Below the pieces are notes generated by a model, which searched no databases, was not told the DNA's origin, and worked only from the letters and a program-made list of their open reading frames with translations. DNA of 64,000 nucleotides from Cercis canadensis (lineage: Eukaryota > Streptophyta > Magnoliopsida > Fabales > Fabaceae): the NCBI GenBank assembly GCA_003255065.1, contig QAOA01004753.1, forward strand, positions 579,321 through 643,320, read 5' to 3'. Below are positions 1 through 11,321 of the stretch, piece by piece. A program made the position numbers and the translations under genes. Every line of letters starts with the position of its first letter. Positions within the stretch are counted from its first letter, which is position 1.

Positions 1-537
1 CAAAAACTAAACTGATAGAATGAAAGTGGAGGTGAACTGGCAGAAAACCCAACTCATGCTGCCAAGAATGGTGAAAAAATGCCTCATGCCAAGACAGAAG
101 AGAGAAGAGAGAGAAAAGATTGAAAATGGAGAATGGGAGGTGTGGCTGGGCGTGGATGAAATACAGGTTTTCTCACGGACTTTCTCACAAATTTTGTCCG
201 TGAGAAAAAACCCTAAAATTCAAATTTTAAGTGAAACGGTACATTGAAATTTCTCATAAACTTTTTCACAGATTTCGTTGTTCGTGAGAAAGTCCATGAG
301 AAAATTCAATATTTCTCACGGACCCTGTCCGTGAGAATAATGAACACATTAATTGCGACAGTTGTGACACAATTTCTTAAGAATTTTTCTCATGGGGAGT
401 ATTTTCCATGAGAAATTCCTTGAGAAAATCTCAACATTCACATTCCATGAGAAAATCCGTGATAAATATCGAGATTTTCTCATGAAATTTTAGTCCTTGA
501 AAAAAGTTTGTGACTAAAACACAATTTTCTTGTAGTG
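1..537. mobile_element. CACTA (En/Spm) transposon, one terminus
   Basis: The last bases, 525-537, read TTTTCTTGTAGTG, the reverse complement of the classic CACTA terminal repeat CACTACAAGAAAA. The 500 bases inside it carry many imperfect copies, in both orientations, of a TTTCTCACGGA or TTTCTCATGGA motif, as expected of CACTA subterminal repeats. The three bases after the terminus (TTA, 538-540) would be the 3-bp target duplication. The other end and any transposase lie outside the window. The 75-codon open frame at 20-247 looks like chance in repeat DNA. Confidence 0.8.
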
Positions 538-1239
538 TTAGTCAATCACTCATGGGTGGCTTGAGTAAGAGGACATATGCTTGAATTGGAGCTGAACCTC
601 TATAACTATTTGTTCGATATTCTCTTTCCTTAACTCTTTATTTTTTGCCCTTACAATTGGTTTGTGATTTAGATTTGAATTTTTTTGTTTCTTTCTTGGA
701 ATGTTCTCTATAGTTCTTAATATCAATTCTTTCCTTAAGAAGTTGTGAAGTTTTTCTTTAATTTACGAAAAGTTTTATAATCACTCAAGCCCCCCCGCAC
801 CCCCCCCCCCCCCTNGCTTGCCTTGTAAAACATATAAGACTAGGGACTTCAAAATCGTGTATATCTATTTCTGTATGATTGTGGTGTTATTAAACAAATC
901 TATAATTAAATTCTTGACCAAGATTTATTTGAAATTATATTTAACTTAATAATTTAATTTTTTTTGTACAAATAATATTGCATGTATCATTTGATGGTTT
1001 ATGAATCGCTTTTGATGAGATTTTCAAATGAACATTTCTTTTTATTGCTTAAAATCTTTTGTTTATTTGAAAAAAATGACTACATAAAAGCCCTTTATTT
1101 GTGGTTATGAATTGCTCACATACACCTGGCCAGTTGGATATGATGATTAGTGGAGCCACCATAAGCGATATCTCAAGCCCATAATTATTTAGATCTTTTC
1201 ACGGATTATTTGTCTTCATCCCTAGACGGCATGGTCACC
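538..1239. other. intergenic, no gene seen
   Basis: AT-rich sequence without a recognisable gene. A poly-C run at about 791-813 ends at an undetermined base (815), probably an assembly join. Confidence 0.6.
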
Positions 1240-1512
1240 TGTTAAACAATCATCTCATCTAAAAGCTTAAGTTGCTAGGTGAAAACATATAAATGATCCC
1301 GTATGCGAAAGTCCTTTGAACTTAAAGTGTGAATAAAACACATGTCCACTTATATCATGTACTGAAATTTTAAATTAATTGAAAAAGTGGAAACATAAGA
1401 ATCTGATCATCTGATCGTTTAGTCAAAGAGGCTATGATATCATGTCAAGAAATAATCTTACCCAAAAATTTAAATTGTTAAGTGAAAACCCATTATGATT
1501 TTATATCCAACA
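1240..1512 (-). mobile_element. TRIM-like miniature LTR element
   Basis: Short non-coding LTR element on the minus strand. Two related direct repeats of about 70 bases, starting TGTT-GGATATAAAA and running through a CTTAAG-containing core to a CA end, flank about 130 bases of internal sequence. A tRNA-Met-like primer site (TGATATCATAGC) follows the first repeat. The same structure recurs at 40242-40505 and 35770-36128. The repeats have diverged, so the copy is old. No clean target duplication is seen. Confidence 0.6.
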
Positions 1513-2764
1513 TCATATGCTTTGAAATCCAAGTTACTTACATTACAATAATTGGAACGTGAAAGGCAATTTGAAAGGGATAGATCATAAAATTCCAACA
1601 TTTCTCTTCCATTTGGGTATGATGAAAGGGATATAATTCATTCTTTAATTGTAATATATAAATGTGTCGTGGCCGTATCCTATACCTTAGGCATGGGGAA
1701 AAATTAATGGAAAGAAAAAGGCAGAACAGATGCTCTGATATACGTATGCAGAATCTTTACCCCATACGTGAGTTTATGCTACAAGCTTTCTTCCTTCTAA
1801 TGCCACACATCGGATTTCTTTAGTTTGCTTAGTTATAATTTGATCTCCTATTTTTCAATTCTCACAATAAGTTTCAAATGAAAGCAATTAAGTTAATCCA
1901 TAACGATTTATCAATTAAGTTGATAGACTTAATGACATGGCTTGTAATATACGGACTTGGCAGTCACGTGTCAACTATGTGATTGACACGTGTGAAGTGG
2001 CATGATAGTGTCAACTATCAATTAAACATTCACTAGAGGTGATGGCACCACTAGTTTCACCGTGCCAGACTGTTTGACAATCACGTGTATACCTTGTTAG
2101 CTATTTCATAAGCTCCATTAACCGGTAGATGTTAGTTTTGATTACTTCAATTCGAAAACTAGGAAACTTGATTGTTGAAAACTGAGTGATTAAACTGCAA
2201 CTTCTAGAACCAACAAGCACTTGGTTCTATTGGTAGCAAATTGAACCTTAAACATGTGCCTTTGATTGTGGTCAAATATTTGAGGTCCAGTAAAAATATT
2301 GTTGGGAGATGAAAAAATTCTCAAACAAGATTAATCTCACGTCCCATTACCTAAAGTAAAAATACTCGTGGCATTAACCAAAAAAATGACTACTTTTAGT
2401 CAACCATAGATTGAAAGTGTACCTATTTAATCGAGGATTTATGTTACATTTTTTCCCCCAAAGATGAAAATCAAACTGGAAAAAAGAAGTAGCACACATA
2501 TTCTATAATCTCAAGATGTCTGAATATTTACTAATGACTCAACTTCGAAATTTAATATGCTAGTTATGAGATTTAGTTTTTACTATTTCACTTTATTCTT
2601 ATTGTCTAAGACTTTTTATTGTAAATGCAAATATGAATTTGTAATGTAACAACTAACATGTGTTATCAGCGACGAAAAGTAGTAAAAAAGAAACTTCATA
2701 TCGAGGAGCCGTATTTCAAGATAGTAAGGTATTATAATTTGAGTGAACTGTCAAGGAGTGAGGT
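1513..2764. other. intergenic, no gene seen
   Basis: No gene recognised. Between about 1960 and 2095 there are several ACGTG cores (CACGTGTC, ACACGTGTG, TCACGTGTA) with inverted symmetry, possibly part of a decayed foldback element rather than a promoter, since no gene follows. Confidence 0.45.
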
Positions 2765-2935
2765 CATTCGTTCTTTGTGCTAAAATTTTAATTTAATTGT
2801 GGTAGTGGGGGTAATAAGAATTAATCTCTTGACCCTTGGTCAAAAAAACTTTGATACCAAAGACGAACAAGCTCATCTCAAAAGCTTAAGTTATTAGATA
2901 AATGTGCATGAATGATTTTATATATATCTCATAAA
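2765..2935 (-). mobile_element. TRIM-like element, fragment
   Basis: Minus-strand fragment of the TRIM family at 1240 and 40242. It keeps one repeat with the AAAAGCTTAAG core, the primer-site-like stretch (TGGTATCAAAGT) and part of the internal region (AAAATTTTAATTTAATT). Broken and old. Confidence 0.5.
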
Positions 2936-3337
2936 AATATGTTTGCTGGGTCATTTTCTTTTGTTTCTTTTTCTTTACTCATTAATCAAATGAAGAAAAT
3001 TCATTCTTAAAAGAACAAATACGTAAAAGTTAACCCTTAAACATATTGGAAGCCTGCTTAATACATATTTTGTTTGTTTCACAACCAAATAAATTGTTGC
3101 AAGATACATTCTGTACTCTAATGTTTGGTACACCCATTGGTTTTCAATCAGCCCAAGGATTATCTTTAATTATTACGTCTTCTATATTAGTGAACTAAAG
3201 TCTCAATTTAATATTCTATAGTGAATTTCAATAAATATATATGCCAATGCCAAATATATAGATAGGAGTATTTCATGGAAGTTTTGGGGCAAAAGTAAAG
3301 ATCAAAAACTGCCAAGAGCTCTATGTTTTAATAGTAG
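2936..3337. other. intergenic, no gene seen
   Basis: AT-rich, no open frame or repeat structure that I can name. Confidence 0.5.
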
Positions 3338-3727
3338 TGTTAGAGTTTGTAAGCTGCGGAAGCAAGAAATGAAAAGATATGCATTCTGCAGAAAGCTTAT
3401 GCAGCAGAAACCATATCAGAAAGCAGAGAGAAGATGAGACAAGGGAGAGAAAAGAGAAGGGAAAGCTTCAGAGAAAGAAAGTGTAAAATGAATACTTTGA
3501 ACGGTCAGATTCTCATTCACGTGTATCACACATATATAGCAACTGACAGCTCATCAAAGCTGTTGAATTAACTAACTAACTTTCTAAAATAATCTACTTA
3601 GCTGACTAACCATGCTTAGCTGGATAACCACCTGAGTTACATTAACTATAGTCAACTAACTACCTAATCATAGTTAACTAACAATTCCTAACTACCATCA
3701 AAGACCTCAACCTTCTTACTTCTAACA
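3338..3727 (-). mobile_element. Solo LTR, probably Ty1/copia
   Basis: 390 bases bounded by TGTTAG and CTAACA inverted ends and flanked by identical 5-bp target duplications, AGTAG (3333-3337 and 3728-3732). On the minus strand it has a TATA-like TATATATG stretch midway followed by pyrimidine-rich sequence, as expected of an LTR promoter. No internal region remains, so this is a solo LTR left by recombination between two LTRs. The intact duplication suggests moderate age. Assignment to copia rests on the ends and length only. Confidence 0.8.
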
Positions 3728-4046
3728 AGTAGAGCTTAGTTATTTGTCCATTGATTTAATACTGATAGTTCTTTGTGAATTTTTAACCTCCTAAAAAATT
3801 ACCAAAAATTCTATCACTAACCTACTTCTAATAACTTTTAGCAAAGTTCTTTATTTGCACTTGCTATTGTTGATTTGTAATATATAACTCTATGATGGCG
3901 CTGCATCACTAAATATTATTTGGTATAATGAATTTCCTGTTGATGAAAAGGAAGAGAAAAAGGAGACAGTTTCTGTACTTTGCGATGAATGGGCCTTTGT
4001 CTACGCTGAGCAACATCAATAATTAAGATTGCATTAAGTTCTTATC

Positions 4047-4083
<37 letters not shown>

Positions 4084-5713
4084 CCCCTCTTACTATAAGA
4101 AGAAGTAGCACATCGAGATTTGGAAACTAAAATTACCAAATTCAGAATCATGAGTCTACAATCTAGAGAGAAGAAAAAAATTCCAATACTAATTGATGAT
4201 AAAGTATCACGTGTATATGGCTATCTAGAACATAGATTAGATGGCCACAAGATTCTCTTTGCAAGGACTGGGTCGTGTCTTTGAGTCCTTTCTTTGACGA
4301 ATTAAAAGAGAGGTTCTCAGAACACTCATTCATATAAAGCTATAATTATGAATATTTTGACAATAAAATTTCTAGAATAGGGATGACTCGTCTTAATTGT
4401 ACTGAGTTATAAAAAAATATCATGTGTATATGGAAAAGTCATGCTATGACTTAAATTGTAGTTTTCAATAAATGAACAACCTCGATATCTATATGGCATT
4501 TAAAGTTTAATCACATGCTTTGCAGATGACCTCGTTTCCATCCTACTTCTTTTGCCATTGCACTCTATAAGGAATTGAGAGAAGTGGACTACAATTTTTG
4601 TCAACTGTTGCCTCAGAATAGATTCCAAATCACGAAGTAACTTAATCACATGAACACCAGCAGCCGAGTCCCAGCAATATATTGATTCAATTCAATGACT
4701 ATTTAATTTCTTCTTTTTTTGGTTTCTCAAACATTAAGTTTATTAAATAATAGAGGCTTTTAATTTAAGAGTAGCCCTCATAAATAATCATTAACACTAC
4801 CCTTCGCTATAGATCTTTCTATTCTCATAGGTAAATTACAATTTTTTGTGGTTGGTTTATTTTACATCCAAATAACTTGCTTACGAATTATAAAGTACAA
4901 GGGGTAAAGAGAGAAAACTTAAGAGTACAACCTATTTTTATTACTTAAAGTATTACTTCATTAATTTTCCCCCTTAATCAAACCAAATGCACCCTCAAAA
5001 AAATCGCTACTGTTGATATAGAAAATGTTTGGTGTTTTAGTTACCAGTCATACCAATCATAAGGAAAATCCTAAGAGATATTCTAAAAAGTTAACAAATC
5101 CTTATCTAACTATAATTCCTCTGCATTCAATAACAGTTCTAGCTAAAATTCTCCTCCCTAGTCTATTTTTCTTCGTACAACAAAAAGTTAGAGTAAGACA
5201 AATTGTTTTAACTTTGGTGGACTCAATCCTACCACACCCACATGGGTGGGGTAAAACAAAAAAATAAAAATTATTAGGAGTTTAGGACATAATCAACTTT
5301 TGATTTTGATACTATCGTGAAGATTTCGAAAAATTGAATCACTTAGTATATTAAATATTCTCAAATTGTTAATTGAATTTGAATTTAATAAGGTCAATAT
5401 AAAATATTATCTATTTTTTGGTATATTTCCTATATTGCTAAGTTTATGCAATTTACAAGGAATTAATTGTTCTAGTACATACTAGGTGACTCAATTTTTC
5501 GAGATCTTCGCAATGGTAGTAAAATCAAAAGTTTATTTTGCTTCAAACTCTCAATAAAATGTTTATTCCTTTTTAGCCCACCCATTTGGGTGAGGTAGGA
5601 TAGCAACCTCCTTTAACTTTAAGACAAAGTGTACTACAATTAGCAGATGCCAAACAATAAAAACTATCGATAAAAATGAAACCAAAACATTTTTGATCGA
5701 TACATCTCAATCC
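3728..5713. other. intergenic with (TA)n microsatellite
   Basis: Two kilobases with no recognisable gene. A (TA)n tract lies at about 4050-4082. The open frame at 5025-5267 has no recognisable domain and its composition matches the surrounding DNA. Confidence 0.5.
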
Positions 5714-5899
5714 TACCAATTCCTTCCGGGTCTTAGATCTTTTCTTATTACAGTGACTTCAATAATTTTCTAAGTTGTCATGCACCAACAAGTTGTCTTT
5801 TGCTTCGTACCAATTCCTTCCTGGTCTTAGATCTTTTCTTATTACAGTGACTTCAATAATTTTCTAAGTTGTCATGCACCAACAAGTTGTCTTTTGCTT
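5714..5899. repeat. 94-bp tandem duplication
   Basis: Two nearly identical copies with a period of 94 bases (units starting TACCAATTCCTTCC at 5714 and 5808). Very few differences are visible, so the duplication is recent. A minus-strand open frame of 62 codons (5872-6060) runs into the second unit but resembles nothing I know. Confidence 0.85.
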
Positions 5900-6337
5900 T
5901 TATATTTCGCCCTATCCCATATAATGCATGAGATTTTGCATGATAACTTCCCTTTCTGAGCAGACACCACGGTGGATGCGGCAAGCAACATGTGCACCAT
6001 AAAGTATTTTTCAAAATCAAGCTGTAAGTTCACATTGTAGGACTCGTTTAAACCACTCACTTTCTTCTTTCTTTCTGTTCCTGATTGACAACAAAATGCT
6101 AGTTATACCATTTTTTAATACATAGTTTATTCAACTATATATATAGGTATATACAATAGAAACTGAAAAGTAGAGGAGCCCTGAACTTCGATGCAGCCAG
6201 CCAGCCAGCAATACTATTTAATTTACAAATTTATGCCTAGATCTTATAAGAGTTATAGCATTGGAATACAATTGTTAGTATTTCCGAGATGTTATTTAGG
6301 CTCATTAGTCAAGTTCACATGAGAATTGAATTACTAA

Positions 6338-6376
<39 letters not shown>

Positions 6377-6403
6377 AAATAATCACTAAAATTTTTAGTC
6401 TTC
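5900..6403. other. intergenic with (TA)n microsatellite
   Basis: No gene recognised. An (AT)n tract lies at about 6341-6375, just outside the LTR-like block that starts at 6404. Confidence 0.5.
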
Positions 6404-6700
6404 TGTAGATACCCGATATCTCGGTCCATGAATAATTAAGCCCATTAGTATCAAGGCCCACATCCCTAATATTGTCCTTGACCCTTTTAACCTTCAGATT
6501 CCTCTATAAATAGGCTCCACATGACAGGTAGAAGGGGTTTTCACTTTTCTCCAGTTTTAAGATTATCATTACCCATTCTCTAATACATCGGATAAGTACT
6601 AATTTAAGCATCGGAGCTCGGGTACAACAACCCGACCTTTGTTTTACTTCTTTACAGGTTACCCATTTCCAAGCTCCCTCAGCAATACCAAATCAAGCAT
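6404..6700 (+). mobile_element. Gypsy-type LTR remnant
   Basis: Begins TGTAGATACCCG, a common start of plant Ty3/gypsy LTRs. It then holds AGGCCCA-type stretches, a CTATAAATAGGC TATA box (about 6503) and a downstream stretch around TTAAGCATCGGAGCTCGGG, a pattern typical of the R-U5 region of these LTRs. The right end is uncertain and no target duplication was found. Degraded fossil. Confidence 0.5.
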
Positions 6701-7057
6701 CGTCATCTTCAATATTATATTATGTTTGAGAGAATTGCTATGTCGCGACTCCTAGAAATGGAGAGATAGCGTTACCATCCTCCTTAAAGATATTATTTTA
6801 GATAGAAGCAAGAAATATTTGGGCTTATTTCAAAGGTCTCATGAACAACAATGACCCAGCTTAAATCAAAATAATTAAACAATAGCTAAGGTATATAAAC
6901 TAGGCTATATTGGAAAAATAGCATTTCACTTAAACTTTTTATCTATACTTTTTCGGTATGGTCCAATTTATGCCACTTATACTAGTGTTTAAATATTTTT
7001 ACTCACATCGGGTCACTATAATTCATTAGAGTTTCATAATGAACCCATAAACATGGT
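6701..7057. other. intergenic, no gene seen
   Basis: No gene or clear repeat recognised. Confidence 0.45.
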
Positions 7058-7494
7058 TACGAGAAAGGAGAGGAAAGGAAAGAAGTAAATGTGTCATTTC
7101 CTTTGTTTAGAAGTTTAAAATTAAAAAAGGAAATGAAACCAAGAGGTAATCTCAAACCCTTGCATTCTTTTTTTGTCTCACTTTTGTGTTTCCCCAATTT
7201 GAAAGGTTTGGAGAGAAAAAAAAAGTTTATTATTATACCTCTATTTATTTCTTCAAATTCTTTTTCAAACACTATTTAGATAACGTTATTAAATATATTT
7301 ACTTTATAAATAAAGGATAAATTTTTAAAATTATAAATATTTATTTATTTTTTTCTTTCATTTCCTCTATTTTTGCTCATTTTAATCATCCAAACAAATG
7401 AGAGAAAAACTCCTCTATTTCCCTTCCCTTCCTTTCCATCTCTTTCCTCTCCTCTCATTTCCTCTCTCCTCACTTCAAACTCTCAAACAAAGCC
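7058..7494. mobile_element. PIF/Harbinger (Tourist-like) MITE, left end worn
   Basis: Closely related along its length to the complete element at 21372-21842: a shared segment around GTTTATTATTATACCT, a shared TTTAGATAAC core and a shared right terminus ending CAAACAAAGCC followed by TTA. The left terminal repeat is not recognisable here, so the copy is truncated or diverged. Short open frames on both strands in this region are accidental. Confidence 0.65.
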
Positions 7495-8364
7495 TTAAAA
7501 ATGGAGGGTACAATCGCCCTGTTCCCTTTAAATCACTATTTTTGGTGAAATTAACCCCTAATTTCAGTGTTAATACAAAGCTTTTGAAAAAAAGAAAGTG
7601 ACTTAATATGAGTATAATTTTCTTACAATTATTGAAGATATGGCAGCACATAATCCATTCATAAAATAGAAAATTAATTTCCAATTATTTTTGTGAACAA
7701 AAAAAAAGGTAATGCTAACAATAAAACATTTACATTTCCAACAAAGTGAGACTAAACAAGTGGCTTCATATAAATTCAAGTGAACTTATATAAACTTTTT
7801 CTTATTAAACTCATATAAGCTCACACTGGACATTTCATCTAAAAATTATATAAGTAGAATTATTATAATGAAAGAAACCATTCTTTGGATCCTGTATTGT
7901 ATGTTGGGTAACATAAGTACCATTTATCTTCAAGAAAAAAACAAAGAAACAAAGTCAGTACCATTCTGAGTGGTCCAACTTCCAAATAATGCAGTATGTA
8001 TGACTAAGAGATCTTCAAAATTGGGCCTTTTTCTTTTCAATTAAAATTTTCTAGTCACACAATTAAAGGGAATTTAATTTTGTAACATTTTTTTACTCAT
8101 ATCAAAGGATAAAACAAACTTTACCAGAAATAAAATAATATATATACAATCTTTTCATAGGACCTCATGGATACAACCAAGAGTACATGAAATCAATAAT
8201 TGTCAAATGTCATTTAGAGTCCCCGTGGCCCCTTCATTGATGAGTTACCCTTACTGTATATAGGAGCCATGGCCAGAGCAGGAGCAGATCATACATCAAA
8301 TAAAACAAATAGATACAAAATAAAACCCAGAATTTTACAGTAATCTTATACGCATATGGCAATA

Positions 8365-8397
<33 letters not shown>

Positions 8398-8432
8398 CAC
8401 AAGCAGAGCTAAGGCATGGTCTATTTGCACAT
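7495..8432. other. 3' flank of the first PMEI gene
   Basis: No gene recognised. A (TA)n tract at about 8370-8396 lies shortly after the stop codon of the minus-strand PMEI gene and may be within its 3'-untranslated region. Confidence 0.5.
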
Positions 8433-9071
8433 TTAGTAAAGCTTGTAATTGTTGATGAGACCCAGAGAATTGGTAGTCATTGTAGCAACACTAACAACAC
8501 TGCTATTGATCTTCTTCTGCAGAGAGGTTCTCACTTGCATCTCATCAAACTCATCTGTACAAGTACTTTCATCTGTTATTGCAGAACTTATCCATGTCTT
8601 AATGTTATCCCATTGATATTCATCATAGGAAGAACCATTCAAACTCTTCATGACACTCAGAGATTTGTCAATTTCATCCACAGTATCATCAATATTTTCT
8701 TTGCAATCCGTAATGACCTCAGTTTCTTGATATGTTAGACCCTTCAGATTGGATAGCTTTTTGATTGTGGAAAGTGCGTTTTTTGCTGCTTTCCGAGCCA
8801 GAGACAGAGATATCAGTGTGAGCCTTAGAGGGTTTGTTTTTATTTTGGATGCATAAGAGGAGAGGGAATTGTAGCAAAGTTTTGGGTAAGTGGTTGAATT
8901 GCAAGCTTTTTTAATGTATGCTTTGTAGATTTTGAGGGAATTAGTGGTGGCTGTTGAGTTGGATGATGCAGAGGCTGTGTGAAGGGTTGAGATGATGAAT
9001 AAAAGGGTGAGAAGTGTTGTGAAAAGAAAGGGGCTAGAAATGGGATTTCTACAAGGAGTGTTGGGTGCCAT
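8433..9071 (-). CDS. PMEI-like protein 1 (pectin methylesterase or invertase inhibitor family)
   Basis: Intronless 212-residue secreted protein of the plant invertase/pectin methylesterase inhibitor family, a four-helix bundle that blocks pectin methylesterase or acid invertase in the cell wall or vacuole. Visible: a hydrophobic signal peptide (about 15-35), then mature protein with the four conserved cysteines expected to form two disulfides (Cys57 and Cys66 in the N-terminal hairpin KKACNSTTYPKLC; Cys123 and Cys171), and the family signature TWISSAITDESTC near 159-171. Length is normal for the family. The fifth, usually free, cysteine of many PMEIs is absent (it is present in copies 2 and 3). 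The start is the first ATG of the frame, 44 bases below a TATA box. It is the leftmost of four tandem paralogs on this strand. Sequence alone does not settle whether the target is pectin methylesterase or invertase. Confidence 0.9.
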   Translation of the reverse strand: MAPNTPCRNPISSPFLFTTLLTLLFIISTLHTASASSNSTATTNSLKIYKAYIKKACNSTTYPKLCYNSLSSYASKIKTNPLRLTLISLSLARKAAKNALSTIKKLSNLKGLTYQETEVITDCKENIDDTVDEIDKSLSVMKSLNGSSYDEYQWDNIKTWISSAITDESTCTDEFDEMQVRTSLQKKINSSVVSVATMTTNSLGLINNYKLY

Positions 9072-9114
9072 CTCTCTATTTTCCTATTGCATGGGTTGGA
9101 GTGCAGATTAGACA

Positions 9115-9122
9115 CTTTTATA
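9115..9122 (-). promoter_or_regulatory. TATA box of PMEI-like 1
   Basis: CCTATAAAAG on the minus strand, 44 bases upstream of the ATG, implying a very short 5' leader. The same CCTATAAA or CTATAAAT element precedes all four PMEI genes. Confidence 0.6.
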
Positions 9123-10773
9123 GGCAAAGTATCATGTGGGATTTTTTTATGGCAAGTGGGAAGTTTGAAATTTTAAGCAATAATTTGAAAGCAAGAATGA
9201 GACAGGAAAGAGTGGGGGAAACAAAAATGCTTTATATTGAGTATATATTGGAGGGACTCCAACTCATTTTGTGCGTGAGCCTGAATTTAAAGCAGATGAT
9301 AATAGTCAATAGAATAGATTATGGGAACTTCTCTAGATCGTACAAGATGGGATAGCACATGGGGATTTCGTAGTACTGTTTAAATAATGTAGATTCACAA
9401 AGAAGATCGTGATTATTATAAATACTATTAATTGAAAGGGCAAATAGGTTTGCACATGATTTTTAAATTGACTTCTGAAGAAATCATATCTTGGTTATTT
9501 TCTTTGATCAAAGATTTATGCCCCTAAAGCAACTAAGAGGAAATTATGAATCATCTCATAGAAAAAAAAAAAAAGATGATTAGTCAGTACAGTAGTGAGC
9601 TGAAAAGTTGATTAGTTAGTTGTCCCTTATACAATGGATACTAAAATATTATGGGAGAGAATATTCTATTGTGAATATCCCGTGTTTAAATTTTATTGGG
9701 ATCGGGTGAGGTGAGATTATGAAAGAAAATATATTTTTCCTTGTTGTGTAGCCTTTAGTAAACCAAAAAATACTTTAATTTTGAAAATATTTGAGAAAAA
9801 ATAAATATGTAAATAATAATTTGCTACATGAAAGATTAGGTTTTAGGTAGTACCTTGATCAGTTTTCTTTGGCGGCCTAACATTCGTTAAAAACCCTTGA
9901 CCTTTATCTTCCATTAGATTTGTAGTTAACAATGGATGGAAATGTTAATATAACACGTTACTGATTCATTAAAGGCTTATGTGATGGAGAATTTTTTGTA
10001 TAATTCATATATAACCCGTGACCTTGTTTTTGTTACTAAGTGAGTCTAAGTCAACTGAAATGACGACTTGGATATAGGCTTTACCATATATTTAACCACT
10101 TGCATATAACACCTATCAATGTTCTGTGGCTAGTGTAGTACTATACAGCAGTGCAAAAGATCACATGTTATATTTGGTTGACACGCAAGAATTTCTCTAT
10201 GCATGTGATGACATGACAACCATGCACAAGAGATATGTTAAAGGATCAGGCTCCTTAAAAAACAACATTTTTGGATGTTTAGGTTGAAAGCAGCAGAAAT
10301 GACCCAAATTGACAGTGTGTTTGGGGAATTTACGTTTAGCCATCAAAAGAAAACCTAACGAGGAATAGGAAAGCATTCAGGGAAGCACTTGTCATTGATG
10401 AAGGGTCTGCGAAGAAACAATATGCAAGAATGAGGGCTTATTGTGAATAGTTAAGGAGGAGTAACAAGAATTCAATAGTTTTGCTTTAGGTATAAGTTTT
10501 TGAGGGGTAGACCAATACTTTAAACAAGAAATGGAGATTGGATCGCTGTCATAGATTGGGCCAAAAAGGGGTTTTGGGCCTTGGCCCTAAGAGGTATCCG
10601 ATTGAGGATATTGGACATTTGTGTGGTGGATATCTGATTAACCAGTGAAGGAAAATGTTTTATAGCCAGAATTTTGGTAAGTATAATATTGTAGACTTAT
10701 AACGACTCTTAAATAAATATATGGTGCCAACCATTTTATTTCATCTAACAAACAGTGGACAGATTTATTTTTT
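9123..10773. other. intergenic between PMEI-like 1 and the MULE-type foldback
   Basis: No gene recognised. The open frame at 9065-9355 starts in the PMEI promoter and resembles nothing. The rest is AT-rich sequence. Confidence 0.5.
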
Positions 10774-11321
10774 GGCTTAATTACAATTTTGGTCATCCTA
10801 TTTTAACTACTGAACTTTTTCGTTCATCTTCTTTAAAAATGAACTATTAAATCCCTATATATTCATAAAATGTATAATTTTAGTCTTTTAGTCTTTAAGT
10901 CAAAATTCTTAGGTTTATTTTAAGGTGTAAAGTTCTCTGATTCATAATCTCATCGTTCAGATTGAAGATCTACGTCATGTGAACTTTTTCATTAAATTTC
11001 AATTCAATCTAACGGTGAATGACTCTAGATTTTCGATTAGATAAAAACTTATGGTTTTGGTATTTTGGGCTGAGTTCCACCGTTAGATCGAGTCAAAATT
11101 TAGTGAAGAGGCTCACAAGACATAGCTCTTCAATCTGAACGGTGGGATTATAAATAAGAGAACTTTACACCTTGAAATAAACCTAAAAATTTTGACATAA
11201 AAACAAAAAGACCAAAATTGTACATTTTATGAATATAGAGAGACTCAATAATTCATTTTTAAAGAGGGGGACCAAAAAGTTCAAGTTGTTAAAATAGGAG
11301 GACTAAAATTACAATTAAGCC
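10774..11321. mobile_element. MULE-type foldback MITE, copy 1
   Basis: A 548-base palindromic element with ends GGCTTAATTACAATTTT and AAAATTACAATTAAGCC and arms that pair for most of their length, leaving a small central loop near 11040. Flanking 9-mers (TTATTTTTT before, ATATTTTTT after) differ by one base, fitting the 9-bp target duplication of Mutator-like elements. A second copy of almost the same length lies at 28107-28655. Non-coding. Confidence 0.8.

Noticed and set aside
5872-6060. Minus-strand 62-codon frame (MSGLNESYNVNLQLDFEKYF)
   Set aside because: Composition is somewhat protein-like, but no family is recognised and it runs into a tandem duplication; too weak to call.
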